Notes under the pieces: generated by a model
The model's database searches: none
Seen by the model: the letters and a program-made list of their open reading frames with translations, nothing else
What the model was told of the DNA's origin: nothing
DNA from: an uncultured Lachnospiraceae bacterium
GTDB taxonomy: Bacteria > Bacillota > Clostridia > Lachnospirales > Lachnospiraceae
Reading direction: 5' to 3'
Assembly (NCBI GenBank): GCA_910589075.1
Contig: CAJUSK010000012.1
Coordinates: 129,625 to 193,624 of the forward strand
DNA length: 64,000 bases
Shown: in pieces, positions 1 through 9,130 of the stretch
How the letters are laid out: every line of letters starts with the position of its first letter
Position numbering within the stretch: the stretch's first letter is position 1
Program-made: the position numbers and the translations under genes

Positions 1-365
1 ACACTCAGCATCCGCCTGTTGTCCCGCAGGATATAATCCGCGCCTCTTCCTATTATAATACAGGGACTCTGAGCTGCCAGATCCTTGATGATCTCTGCCT
101 GCAGGCTGAAGAGTTCTTCATTCATCGGAATCTTTTTCATCCGGTATTCCAGTCCCACTTCCATTGAGAACTCATACCACTTCCGGTTTATTTTCTTTTC
201 ATCCACTTCCAGAAGCGACGCATAATCCGATTCGCTCCGTTTGGATGCTATCTCAATTAATGCCATGTCATAGTAAGGAATCTGCAGCCTGTCTGACAGT
301 ATCTTTCCGATTTTCCTCCCGCCGCTGCCAAACTGGCGGCTGATTACGATTACCTGATTGTCCAT
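1..365 (-). CDS. Cytidylate kinase-like protein (3' end outside window)
   Basis: This gene runs off the left edge, so only about the first 121 residues are seen. The protein begins MDNQVIVISRQFGSGGRKIG, a P-loop-like start (GSGGRKIG) typical of the cytidylate kinase-like family (AAA_26/Cytidylate_kin2), a P-loop relative of Cmk. A later stretch, CIIIGRGADYIL, matches the family's second conserved block. The ATG is preceded by AAAAAGGAGATGACGTAA, a good ribosome binding site. These proteins are common in Clostridia and their substrate is mostly unproven. It is transcribed divergently from the ABC-F gene. Family assignment is fairly secure; true kinase activity is not shown. Confidence 0.8.
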   Translation of the reverse strand, partial: MDNQVIVISRQFGSGGRKIGKILSDRLQIPYYDMALIEIASKRSESDYASLLEVDEKKINRKWYEFSMEVGLEYRMKKIPMNEELFSLQAEIIKDLAAQSPCIIIGRGADYILRDNRRMLS

Positions 366-450
366 TTACGTCATCTCCTTTTTCTCTTATTTGTGCTGCT
401 GCCATTAAAAGTATAACATACTTTTATTTTCTGTACATCCGTTATTTTCC

Positions 451-478
451 TTGAAAAAGCACAGCTTTTATGTATAAT
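451..478 (+). promoter_or_regulatory. Sigma-A-type promoter for the ABC-F gene
   Basis: TTGAAA at 451-456 and a perfect TATAAT at 473-478, separated by 16 bases, lie 41 bases upstream of the ABC-F start. A GAGGG ribosome binding site follows just before the ATG. Confidence 0.7.
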
Positions 479-519
479 AATAGAAGTGACTTTAAATATG
501 GAAAACATGAGGGTTAAAT

Positions 520-2157
520 ATGATCAGTGCAAATAATGTTACGCTTCGCATCGGAAAAAAAGCGTTGTTTGAAGACGTAAATATTAAATTTACCGAGGGA
601 AACTGTTATGGGCTGATCGGCGCCAACGGAGCCGGGAAGTCCACTTTTCTGAAAATCCTTTCCGGTCAGCTGGAAACGACAAAGGGCGATATTGCCATGA
701 CTCCCGGTCAGCGTCTTTCCGTTCTGGAACAGGATCACTTCAAATATGACGAATATCCGGTTATGGATGTGGTCATTATGGGAAATGAGCGGCTCTACCA
801 GATTATGAAGGAAAAGGATGCCATCTACGCAAAAGAGGATTTTTCTGATGAAGACGGTATCCGTGCCAGCGAACTGGAAGCGGAGTTCGCGGAGATGGAC
901 GGCTGGGAAGCGGAATCCGGTGCAGCTACACTGCTCAACGGCCTGGGCATTGATAACAGTTGCCATTATTCCATAATGAAGGATTTAAACGGCAATGAAA
1001 AGGTGAAAGTACTCTTAGCCAAAGCGCTGTTCGGCAATCCGGATATCCTGCTGTTGGACGAGCCTACCAACCATCTGGATCTGGATGCTATCGCATGGCT
1101 GGAAGAATTTCTGATCAACTTTGATAATACGGTCATCGTCGTATCCCATGACCGTTATTTCCTGAATAAAGTATGTACCCACACGGCGGATATTGATTAT
1201 GGAAAAATCCAGCTCTATGCCGGAAACTACGACTTCTGGTTTGAATCCAGCCAGCTCCTCATTAAGCAGATGAAGGAAGCCAATAAGAAAAAGGAAGAAA
1301 AGATCAAGGAATTACAGGAATTTATCTCCCGGTTCTCGGCCAACGCTTCCAAATCCAAGCAGGCTACTTCCCGCAAACGGGCTCTGGAAAAAATCGAACT
1401 GGACGAAATCAAACCCTCCAGCCGGAAATATCCCTATATTGATTTCCGGCCCGACCGTGATATCGGCAATGAGGTCCTCACTGTGGAAGGCCTTTCCAAG
1501 ACGGTGGACGGCGTAAAAATCCTGGACAATATTTCCTTTATACTGGGCCATGACGACAAAGTTGCCTTTGTAGGCGGCAATGAGCTTGCAAAAACCACCC
1601 TGTTCCAGATCCTGACGGGAGAGATGGAGCCGGATGAGGGAACCTATAAATGGGGAGTGACCACTTCTCAGGCCTATTTCCCAAAAGACAGTACAAAAGA
1701 GTTTGACAACGATCTGACAATCGCGGACTGGCTCACCGGTTATTCCGCTGTCAAGGATGTAACCTATGTCAGAGGCTTCCTGGGACGTATGCTGTTTGCC
1801 GGAGAAGACGGCGTCAAAAAAGTAAAGGTACTGTCCGGCGGCGAAAAAGTCCGCTGCCTGCTTTCCAAGATGATGATTTCCGGCGCCAACTGCCTGATCC
1901 TGGACGAACCGACCAACCATCTGGACATGGAATCCATTACCGCCCTGAACAATGGTCTGATTAAGTTCTCCGGTGTGGCACTGTTCTCCTGCCATGACCA
2001 CCAGTTTGTCCAGACTACCGCCAACCGCATTATGGAAATCCTTCCGGACGGCAGTCTCATTGACAAGATTACCACCTATGACGAATATCTGGAAAGCGAT
2101 GAAATGGCAAGAAAACGTACTGTTTATACAGCGCAAAAAGAAGAGGATGAAAATTAA
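520..2157 (+). CDS. ABC-F ATPase, YbiT type
   Basis: This is a 545-residue cytosolic protein with two ABC ATPase domains and no membrane segment, the layout of ABC-F translation factors that act on the ribosome. Walker A1 is GANGAGKST (about 34-42) and Walker B1 is ILLLDEPTNHLD (about 174-186). The interdomain linker carries FSANASKSKQATSRKR, typical of the YbiT branch. The second domain has LSGGEKVR (about 438) and LILDEPTNHLD. Two motifs are off-consensus: the first signature reads LNGNEKV rather than LSGGQ, and the second Walker A reads GGNELAKTT with Ala before Lys. I recall similar variants in Firmicutes relatives, so this may be lineage-typical. It is unlikely to be a resistance ABC-F of the Vga/Msr type, but that is not excluded. 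Confidence 0.9.
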   Translation: MISANNVTLRIGKKALFEDVNIKFTEGNCYGLIGANGAGKSTFLKILSGQLETTKGDIAMTPGQRLSVLEQDHFKYDEYPVMDVVIMGNERLYQIMKEKDAIYAKEDFSDEDGIRASELEAEFAEMDGWEAESGAATLLNGLGIDNSCHYSIMKDLNGNEKVKVLLAKALFGNPDILLLDEPTNHLDLDAIAWLEEFLINFDNTVIVVSHDRYFLNKVCTHTADIDYGKIQLYAGNYDFWFESSQLLIKQMKEANKKKEEKIKELQEFISRFSANASKSKQATSRKRALEKIELDEIKPSSRKYPYIDFRPDRDIGNEVLTVEGLSKTVDGVKILDNISFILGHDDKVAFVGGNELAKTTLFQILTGEMEPDEGTYKWGVTTSQAYFPKDSTKEFDNDLTIADWLTGYSAVKDVTYVRGFLGRMLFAGEDGVKKVKVLSGGEKVRCLLSKMMISGANCLILDEPTNHLDMESITALNNGLIKFSGVALFSCHDHQFVQTTANRIMEILPDGSLIDKITTYDEYLESDEMARKRTVYTAQKEEDEN

Positions 2158-2171
2158 AGGTTGGTTTCACT

Positions 2172-3014
2172 ATGATTGATCTGCATGTACATTCCAATAA
2201 ATCCGACGGGACGTTCAGTCCCACACAACTGGTAGAGTATGCCGTGAAAAAAGGTCTTACCGCCTTTGCACTGACGGATCATGACACGGCTGACGGGCTG
2301 GAGGAAGCAATCGCCGCCTCCAAGTCCCGGCCTGTTACCGTCATCCCCGGCATCGAATTTTCCACCTCTTATGAAGATAAGGACATCCATGTGCTGGGAC
2401 TTGCAATCCATTACAAAGCGCCTGTTTTCTTATCTGCGCTGGCAGATTTTGTCGCTTCCAGAGAGCAGCGCAACGAGCGGATGTGTCAGAAATTACGGGA
2501 CTATGCAAAGATTGATATTACCTATGAGAAACTAAAACAGGCTTCCCCCGGCGCCGTCATTACCAGAGCGCATTACGCCGGATATCTGTTGGAGCACGGT
2601 GTGGTAAACAGTATGCCGGAAGCCTTTGAACGGTTTATCGGCGACCAGGCGCCCTGTTTTATTCCCCGTGAAAAAGTAACTCCACTGCAGGCTGTACGTC
2701 TCATCCGGGAAGCAGAGGGGATTCCGGTACTGGCGCATCCGCCCCTGTACCATCTCAGCGACGCCCGGCTGGAAGCTCTGGTAAAAATGCTCACGGAAAA
2801 CGGCCTGGCCGGCGTGGAAGCACTCTATTCCACCTATACGCCCGGTGAAGAAACCCATATGAAAAGCCTGGCCCGAAAATACGGCCTGCTCATTACAGGC
2901 GGCTCCGACTTCCATGGCGCCCGCAAACCGGACATTGATATGGGAACAGGAAAAGGCAATCTCTATGTTCATGACAGTATCCTGGATGCTCTGTATGCTT
3001 ACCAGGCCAGATAA
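2172..3014 (+). CDS. PHP-domain phosphoesterase (RnmA/TrpH-like)
   Basis: The 280-residue protein starts MIDLHVHSNKSDGTFSP and continues with LTDHDTADGLEEA, IPGIEFS, LAHPPLYH and GGSDFHG. These are the metal-binding motifs of the PHP family (HxH, DH, H and DxH). The closest architecture is the YciV/TrpH group, of which the E. coli member is a 3',5'-nucleoside bisphosphate phosphatase / 5'-3' RNase (RNase AM). It starts 14 bases after the ABC-F stop with an AAAGG site, so it is probably cotranscribed with it. Function at substrate level is inferred from the family only. Confidence 0.85.
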   Translation: MIDLHVHSNKSDGTFSPTQLVEYAVKKGLTAFALTDHDTADGLEEAIAASKSRPVTVIPGIEFSTSYEDKDIHVLGLAIHYKAPVFLSALADFVASREQRNERMCQKLRDYAKIDITYEKLKQASPGAVITRAHYAGYLLEHGVVNSMPEAFERFIGDQAPCFIPREKVTPLQAVRLIREAEGIPVLAHPPLYHLSDARLEALVKMLTENGLAGVEALYSTYTPGEETHMKSLARKYGLLITGGSDFHGARKPDIDMGTGKGNLYVHDSILDALYAYQAR

Positions 3015-3037
3015 AACAGAAGCAGGGAGAAGATGAT

Positions 3038-3853
3038 ATGGAAAAGAAAATATTCTTTACAGATCTGGATGAAACCCTTTTGACTACGGAAAAAACCGTC
3101 ACAGAGGCCACGAAGGCTGCACTGATAAAACTGTCCCAGGCCGGGCATTACATCGCCCTCACTTCCGGCAGACATTTAAACAGTATGAAGGAAGCCCGCC
3201 AGTTGCTCCCTATCCCTGACAGGGGACTGTATTATATCGCAAACAACGGTGGACAGATTGTTGACGGTGAAACGGGAGAAGCCATCTCCGAACTCCGCCT
3301 GACAATGGAAGAAACCAGGTATCTTTTACATGCGTCAGCCCGGGCGGGCATACACTGCCACGCCTATACCGACGAAGCCATCGTAGCCGGGAGCCAGACG
3401 CCGGAACTCACCTTTTATCAGAAAACCATCCATTTGCCGGCAATCTTTACGGAGGATATACCGGGAGCGCTGTCGCTGCCTCCGTTCAAATGTCTCGCCA
3501 TCAGCCTCAGGGGCCGGGACACTCTGGAAGAACTCAAGCAATCCCTGCTGCCCTGGGCACAGGGACATGTGACGCTTATCTGCTCCACCGACCGTCTGCT
3601 GGAAATGTTCCCAGCCGCTTCCGGGAAGGGTTCTGCCCTGAAACGGCTGGCACAGCATTTACATATTCCCCTTTCCCACACGATGTCCGCCGGTGATCAG
3701 GACAATGATATTTCCATGCTGGAAGCCGCCGGACTGGGTATCGCCATGTGCAATGGATCTCAGGGGGCAAGGGCCGCCGCAGATGCCGTTACCGAATCTG
3801 ATAACAACCACGATGGCCTGGTGCCCTTTCTGGAACAGTTTTTCGAAATATAA
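3038..3853 (+). CDS. Cof-type HAD-IIB family phosphatase
   Basis: A 271-residue protein with HAD motif I FFTDLDETLLTT at the N-terminus, motif II LTSGRH, and the C-terminal motif SAGDQDNDISMLEAAG that closes Cof-type (IIB) phosphatases. A type C2 cap lies between residues of about 85 and 190. Such enzymes dephosphorylate sugar phosphates, FMN or pyridoxal phosphate in the cytosol, and specificity cannot be read from sequence. It follows the PHP gene by 23 bases with a GGGAG site and is the last gene of the plus-strand cluster. Confidence 0.85.
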   Translation: MEKKIFFTDLDETLLTTEKTVTEATKAALIKLSQAGHYIALTSGRHLNSMKEARQLLPIPDRGLYYIANNGGQIVDGETGEAISELRLTMEETRYLLHASARAGIHCHAYTDEAIVAGSQTPELTFYQKTIHLPAIFTEDIPGALSLPPFKCLAISLRGRDTLEELKQSLLPWAQGHVTLICSTDRLLEMFPAASGKGSALKRLAQHLHIPLSHTMSAGDQDNDISMLEAAGLGIAMCNGSQGARAAADAVTESDNNHDGLVPFLEQFFEI

Positions 3854-3865
3854 GTTTATTTTTCT

Positions 3866-4126
3866 TTACCCTTCCACAATCAAATATCTGCCGTCGCCGA
3901 CCTCGAATACCTCATCCGCTTCCAGGATGGTATCCTGGTCGGCGCCGTCCAGGTCAATACCGGCCGTATCAAAATATTCCAGTACGGCTTCCGGTGAATC
4001 CACCACCACCGCCATACATTCCTCCAGAAAATGCTCTGCCTCTTCCAGGCTTTCCGCCACTGTTTCCGGAAACAACTGAAGCTGATGCTTTAAAAAACAC
4101 TGTAATACCACATCGTCAAACTGCAT
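3866..4126 (-). CDS. Small acidic conserved protein of unknown function
   Basis: An 86-residue, strongly acidic protein beginning MQFDDVVLQCFLKHQLQLF and ending GDGRYLIVEG. I know no named domain, but similar short proteins occur in Lachnospiraceae. No signal peptide or membrane segment is visible. The ATG at 4126 is chosen over an upstream GTG because AAAGGAGAGTGCGT gives proper spacing to it. It lies convergent to the Cof-type gene with only 12 bases between them, and 30 bases after the HAD gene, probably in the same operon. Confidence 0.65.
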   Translation of the reverse strand: MQFDDVVLQCFLKHQLQLFPETVAESLEEAEHFLEECMAVVVDSPEAVLEYFDTAGIDLDGADQDTILEADEVFEVGDGRYLIVEG

Positions 4127-4156
4127 ACGCACTCTCCTTTCCCGATTCTCCGGATA

Positions 4157-4807
4157 CTACACGTAGTCCAGCAACTCCATGGGATGATTGATAATGGCAT
4201 CCGCATGGTTTTCTTCCAATTCCGCCCGGTCGCGGAACCCCCACAACACACCCACCGTAAAAGCGCCGCTGCTTTTCCCGGTCTGCATATCCGTATTGGT
4301 ATCGCCCACATACAACAGCTCCCCGGTGGAGACGCCCAGTGTCCGGGCCAGCAGAAATACTCCCTCCGGGCTGGGTTTTCTGGCAATCTCCGGTGTCTGC
4401 CCCTGCACTGCGTCAAATATCTCCTCACCAAACAGGTCAGAAATCACCTTACAGGTGTTGGGATGTGGCTTGTTGGAAAGGACGGCTGTGAGAATCTTTC
4501 TCCGTTTCAATTCTGCCAGCAGTTCCGGAATGCCTGCATAGGGTTTTACCTGATACATACAGTCTGCCGCAAACAGCTCATCGTACGCCGCCTTCACTTC
4601 ATCATACAGATCTGACCGGTCTTCTTCCTGGCTGCGCAGCACCCGCCGGATCAGTTCTGCCGCACCGTCTCCCACAAAATATTTATAACGGTCCGTTTCA
4701 AACGGCTGCAGGCCGGAGGCTTCCAACGCCCGGTTCGCACAATAGGCGATGGATACAATGGAATCTGACAATGTTCCGTCCAAATCAAAAATAACCGCTT
4801 TTTTCAT
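4157..4807 (-). CDS. HAD-superfamily phosphatase, Gph/PGP-like
   Basis: This 216-residue enzyme has motif I AVIFDLDGTLSDS, motif II LSNKPH and motif III YVGDTNTDMQTGKSSG, with a helical cap between motifs I and II. That is the class I phosphoglycolate phosphatase-like or beta-phosphoglucomutase-like arrangement. Start ATG at 4807 is preferred over the GTG at 4813 on ribosome-site spacing (AGGAG). It sits in a minus-strand run with maf and ppk. The substrate is uncertain; phosphoglycolate or pyrophosphate are guesses from family membership. Confidence 0.85.
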   Translation of the reverse strand: MKKAVIFDLDGTLSDSIVSIAYCANRALEASGLQPFETDRYKYFVGDGAAELIRRVLRSQEEDRSDLYDEVKAAYDELFAADCMYQVKPYAGIPELLAELKRRKILTAVLSNKPHPNTCKVISDLFGEEIFDAVQGQTPEIARKPSPEGVFLLARTLGVSTGELLYVGDTNTDMQTGKSSGAFTVGVLWGFRDRAELEENHADAIINHPMELLDYV

Positions 4808-4841
4808 ATGCACTCTCCTGCCATCTTATTTATTGGGATAT

Positions 4842-5429
4842 TCAATGAAATTTCTTCAGTTCCTGATACAGTGCGGCCACCGGAAGCCCCAGCACCGTAT
4901 GATATTCACCCTGAATCCCATCCACATACATGGCAAAGCTGCCCTGAATCCCATAGGCGCCCGCCTTGTCCATGGACTCACCCTTTTCGATATAGGCCCA
5001 TATCTCCCAGTCCTCCATGGCATGTACAGTCACCAGCGCCTTTCTGGAAAAGGTATCATATGTCCGCTCTCCATGTTCCACATCAATGAGCGTGACGCCC
5101 GTATAAACTTCATGGGTACGCCCCTGGAGACTGTGGAGCATATGAAAGGCATCCTCCTTTGTCCTGGGCTTTCCCATGATTTCCCCGTCACAGACCACAA
5201 TGGTATCGGCGCCGAGAATCATACCGTCCTGATACCCCGCCGCCACCGCTTCCGCTTTCTGACGGGACAGATTTTCCACGATTTCTGCAGGCGTATCCCC
5301 TTCCGGCACCTCTTTTTCCCGGCTGGGTACCACCTGGAAGGAGAGGCCCATCAGTGCAAGCAGTTCTTTTCTGCGCGGAGATGCGGAGGCCAGAATGATC
5401 TTTTTTTCTTTCATGCCTTTGTCTCTCAC
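4842..5429 (-). CDS. maf: Maf-family nucleotide pyrophosphatase
   Basis: About 195 residues with ILASASPRRKELL near the N-terminus, the phosphate-binding signature of Maf, and LGADTIVVCDG in the middle. GKPRTKEDAFHML and GRTHEVYTG complete the family pattern. Maf enzymes hydrolyse non-canonical or modified nucleoside triphosphates such as dTTP, UTP or m7GTP. A GTG start at 5429 has a good GAGGA site overlapping the end of ppk; an internal ATG at 5414 is the alternative. Genes are almost contiguous with ppk, implying translation coupling. Confidence 0.9.
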   Translation of the reverse strand: MRDKGMKEKKIILASASPRRKELLALMGLSFQVVPSREKEVPEGDTPAEIVENLSRQKAEAVAAGYQDGMILGADTIVVCDGEIMGKPRTKEDAFHMLHSLQGRTHEVYTGVTLIDVEHGERTYDTFSRKALVTVHAMEDWEIWAYIEKGESMDKAGAYGIQGSFAMYVDGIQGEYHTVLGLPVAALYQELKKFH

Positions 5430-5432
5430 GTC

Positions 5433-7583
5433 TCAGTCCTCTTTTTCATAGGCAATGTGTGCTTCCGGTATAAAAGTACGATTGGAACAGACCTCTTCCT
5501 GTTTCCGGGCCTGCTCTATGGATTCCCGGCAAAAAGCTTCCTGGGAGTCCAGACGTTCTTTTCCCCGTCCGTCCACTTTTTCGTATACGTTGTCCTTTGT
5601 CAGGATATTTGCCTTCACATTGTCCCCAAGCTGCATATCCAGTATGTGTATCACCCGCTGTTTCAATTCTTCTTTTTCTATGGGGAAGAGGATTTCCACA
5701 CGCCGTTCCAGATTTCTGGGCATCCAGTCCGCACTGCCCATATAAATTTCGGGCTCGCCATCGTTTTCAAAGTAGAAAATACGGCTATGCTCCAGGAAAT
5801 TGCCCACAATGGAACGGACCTTAATATTTTCACTTACCCCCGGTATCCCTACCCGCAGACAGCAGATACCTCTGACAATCAGATGGATCTTAACCCCGGC
5901 AGTGCTGGCCTCATACAAAGCCTCTATCACATCCCTGTCGCAGAGAGAATTGACCTTTGCGATAATTTTGGCCTTTCTGCCCTTCCGCGCAAAATCTCTT
6001 TCCCTGTGAATCATTGAGAGGAAACGGTCTTTCAGCCAAAGCGGCGCCAGAGACAGTTTATTCCAGCTCAGAGGCTCCGAATAGCCGGACAGCATATTGA
6101 ACACGGCTGTGGCATCCTCGCCGATGGATTCACTGCAGGTCAAAAGCCCTGTATCGGTGTACAGTTTTGCCGTGGCATCGTTATAATTACCGGTTCCCAG
6201 ATGCACATACCGGGCAATGCCTTCCTCTTCCTGTCGCACCACCAGTGTAATCTTACTGTGGGTTTTCAGGCCCACCAGGCCGTATATTACATGGCAGCCC
6301 GCTTTCTCCAGCATTTTTGCCCAGACGATATTATTTTCTTCATCAAATCGGGCTTTGAGTTCTACCAGTACAGACACCTGCTTGCCATTTTCCGCCGCCT
6401 GGGCCAGCGCCGCTATAATCGGTGAATTGCCGCTGACACGGTACAGTGTCTGCTTGATTGCCAGAACCTGGGGATCTCTCGCTGCCTGCCTGATGAAATC
6501 CACCACAGGCGTAAAGGTTTGATAGGGATGGAACAACAGAATATCCTGTTTTTGAATCTTCTCAAAGATACTGCCTTCCCCTTCCATCTCAGGCACAGGC
6601 TGGGGGGTATACCCCGGTTTTTTCAGATGATCAAAGCCTTCCATCCCGTACATTTTCATCAAAAACGTCAGATCCAGAGGACCGGCGATCCTGTACAGTT
6701 CTTCTTCTTTGATATGCAGTTCTTTTTCAATCATCTTGAGCAGCTTTTTATCAATATTGGCCTCCACTTCCAGACGGATTGCCTTTCCCCACTGCCGTTT
6801 TTTCAACTGTTTTTCAATTTCCTTTAACAGATCCGCCGCCTCATCTTCCTCAATGGTCAGATCTGCATTCCGCATAATGCGGAAGGGATGGGCGCATACA
6901 ATATCGTAGCTTAAAAACAGCTTTTCCATATTCTTTTCAATGATTTCTTCCAGAAGAATCACTTTCCGAATGCCGTCCCCGGAAGGGATTTCCACGATTC
7001 TGGGCAGGACACTGGGCACCTGCACCGTGGCAAACTCCAGTTCTTTGCCCCCGTCTTTTTTCCGTACCAGCGCGCCGATATTCAGAGATTTGTTTCGGAT
7101 CAGCGGAAACGGCCGGGAAGAATCCACCGCCATGGGAGTCAGAACCGGATACACGTTGTCCTTAAAAAACCGGTCTACATACTCTCCCTCCGCTTTTGAC
7201 AACTCTTCATGGGTCTGTATGACATGCAGGCCGTTCTTTTCAAGAAGCGGCAGCAGCGAACGGGTGTAGGTAGAGTATTGCATATTCACCAGTTCATGGG
7301 TAGCCTGGTCCAGTTCTTTCAACTGTTCCTGAGGCGTGAGGCCGGCAATATCCGGTTTATCATATTTCACTGCCACCATATCTTTCAGGGAAGCCACACG
7401 GATCATAAAAAACTCATCCAGATTGGAGGCCGTAATGCTCAGAAACTTCAGCCGTTCAAACAGTGGGTTATTTTTGTCTCTCGCTTCATTCAACACACGG
7501 GTATTGAACAGAATCCAGCTCAGTTCCCGGTTCGTATAGTATTTTGGATTGGTAAAATCTGTTTTTTTCTCTTTATCCGCCAT
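5433..7583 (-). CDS. ppk: Polyphosphate kinase 1
   Basis: The 716-residue protein opens with YYTNRELSWILFNTRVL, the conserved N domain of PPK1, followed by FLSITASNLDEFFMIRV. The catalytic phospho-His region is GLKTHSKITLVV, and YVHLGTGNYND and ARFDEENN are further family motifs. PPK1 makes inorganic polyphosphate from ATP reversibly. Length is normal for the family. The gene follows ppx/gppA by two bases, so synthesis and breakdown of polyphosphate are encoded as one unit. Confidence 0.96.
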   Translation of the reverse strand: MADKEKKTDFTNPKYYTNRELSWILFNTRVLNEARDKNNPLFERLKFLSITASNLDEFFMIRVASLKDMVAVKYDKPDIAGLTPQEQLKELDQATHELVNMQYSTYTRSLLPLLEKNGLHVIQTHEELSKAEGEYVDRFFKDNVYPVLTPMAVDSSRPFPLIRNKSLNIGALVRKKDGGKELEFATVQVPSVLPRIVEIPSGDGIRKVILLEEIIEKNMEKLFLSYDIVCAHPFRIMRNADLTIEEDEAADLLKEIEKQLKKRQWGKAIRLEVEANIDKKLLKMIEKELHIKEEELYRIAGPLDLTFLMKMYGMEGFDHLKKPGYTPQPVPEMEGEGSIFEKIQKQDILLFHPYQTFTPVVDFIRQAARDPQVLAIKQTLYRVSGNSPIIAALAQAAENGKQVSVLVELKARFDEENNIVWAKMLEKAGCHVIYGLVGLKTHSKITLVVRQEEEGIARYVHLGTGNYNDATAKLYTDTGLLTCSESIGEDATAVFNMLSGYSEPLSWNKLSLAPLWLKDRFLSMIHRERDFARKGRKAKIIAKVNSLCDRDVIEALYEASTAGVKIHLIVRGICCLRVGIPGVSENIKVRSIVGNFLEHSRIFYFENDGEPEIYMGSADWMPRNLERRVEILFPIEKEELKQRVIHILDMQLGDNVKANILTKDNVYEKVDGRGKERLDSQEAFCRESIEQARKQEEVCSNRTFIPEAHIAYEKED

Positions 7584-7585
7584 GG

Positions 7586-9124
7586 CTATATTCCTCTTTT
7601 CCTTTTGATAACAGGTGTTACTTCAAAAATCTCTTCAAAAAACGCCGCTTTGGAAGAAAGCAGCCCTTTTTCCAGTGTAATATCATAGGGGGTATTCACA
7701 GTCAGAAGCAACTGTTTGTCCCTCAATGTGGCCGTAATATCCCGGAACTTCTCTTTGTGGCTCCGATCCAGACCGGTAGCCACCCGCAGAATGGCAGTCA
7801 GCTTCGCCACAGTGAGGTAGGAGTGCTTATCCGGTATGGTTTCCCGGCCTTCTCCGTAATAGGAAAAGTCCCGGTAATTATATCGTACCACATTGGCCAC
7901 AATGACCCGTTCCACATGGGAAATACCGATAATCTCCGTTGACATCACAATCTCATAGGAGGCCTCGCCCACATTGTTCATGGAAATATATTTTCCGCAG
8001 TCATGCAGCAGCGCCGCCAGACGCAGAAGGAGCCGCTCCCGCTTGCTGAGACCATGGGCCTTTTTCATACTGTCAAATATGGTCAGGGCAATCTTTTCCA
8101 GTGTTTCGCCCCGTTTCTTGCTGCCCATATATCGTTTGCTGATATTCTGTGTACAGTCAATAATATCTTTTTCAAAGTCATGGGTGGTCACAAGTATTTT
8201 ATTTTTTTCGGCGTATTCATAGCCGATCCCGTCACAGAGCGTCACGCCCGGTATCCACAGTTTGGAAACGCCCATGGTGCGCAGGAATTTCTCCACCAGC
8301 ATGGAAGAAATATACAGAAGGACAATGCTCTCTTCCGGCATCTGCAGTTCTTTGCTCAGTTCCGACCAGGAATGTTCCCGTACCTCTCCCATAAAGCGCA
8401 GATAGGTGTCCTTGTCAATGTAATTTTCCAGAAATCTCCGGTCTTTCTTGCCCAGCGCATTGGAAATATATTCGTCCACCACGATCATATTGTCGATTTT
8501 CTTTCCCTTGAGATAGAGCTTTTCCAAAACCTCTATCTGGCTGCCCGACAATTCATCTATAATATCCGCATACTGGGACCGGCGCAGCTTGAGTTTGGAT
8601 AAATGTTCCCGGATCAGCAGGATACCCAGACGCATATTCTGGGTTGTCACCAGCGAATCCTTGTCAAACAGGGAAACCTGCAGGCTTCCGCCGCCGATAT
8701 CCAGCATGGCCGTGCCGTTGGATATGAGCCAGTTAAAACTCTCCCCCTTAGACGCCACAGATTTGTAATCCAGAAAACGCTGTTCTGAATTGCTCAATAT
8801 ATCTATATGTATCCCTGTCCGCATCTTAATCTGTTCCAGAACGATTTCCCGGTTTACCATCTCCCGGACAGCGCTGGTGCCATATGCCTGGTAATCCGCC
8901 ACACGATAAGATTTCATAATATCGCTGTACTCACTCAGGACACGACACAGTTCATCCACTTTTTCATGGCTCAGTTTTCCCGTTGTGTATGTCTCTGTCC
9001 CCAGATCAATCCTGTGTCTGATATGATCAATTTCCCTGAGTTTTTCCTTGGGCGAAATCTCAAATATCTTCATGGAAAGCTCATAGGAGCCCACATCAAT
9101 CGCCGCAAATGTTTTTACACCCAT
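7586..9124 (-). CDS. ppx: Exopolyphosphatase / GppA-type phosphatase with HD domain
   Basis: The 512-residue protein has the actin-like ATPase fold of Ppx/GppA: FAAIDVGSYELSM at the start, AYGTSAVREMVNRE, and the phosphate-binding LDIGGGSLQVSLF. The C-terminal third carries an HD-like motif, RLAALLHDCGKYISM, as in long Ppx proteins. It would hydrolyse polyphosphate or pppGpp. It lies between ppk and the DUF815 ATPase with spacings of 2 and 6 bases. A GAGGGGTGAAGATGA site precedes the ATG. Confidence 0.92.
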   Translation of the reverse strand: MGVKTFAAIDVGSYELSMKIFEISPKEKLREIDHIRHRIDLGTETYTTGKLSHEKVDELCRVLSEYSDIMKSYRVADYQAYGTSAVREMVNREIVLEQIKMRTGIHIDILSNSEQRFLDYKSVASKGESFNWLISNGTAMLDIGGGSLQVSLFDKDSLVTTQNMRLGILLIREHLSKLKLRRSQYADIIDELSGSQIEVLEKLYLKGKKIDNMIVVDEYISNALGKKDRRFLENYIDKDTYLRFMGEVREHSWSELSKELQMPEESIVLLYISSMLVEKFLRTMGVSKLWIPGVTLCDGIGYEYAEKNKILVTTHDFEKDIIDCTQNISKRYMGSKKRGETLEKIALTIFDSMKKAHGLSKRERLLLRLAALLHDCGKYISMNNVGEASYEIVMSTEIIGISHVERVIVANVVRYNYRDFSYYGEGRETIPDKHSYLTVAKLTAILRVATGLDRSHKEKFRDITATLRDKQLLLTVNTPYDITLEKGLLSSKAAFFEEIFEVTPVIKRKRGI

Positions 9125-9130
9125 TCATCT

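Noticed and set aside
4749..6017. 422-residue plus-strand open frame opposite maf and ppk
   Set aside because: Antisense to two clearly recognised genes; composition rich in His/Phe/Pro typical of a reverse-strand shadow.
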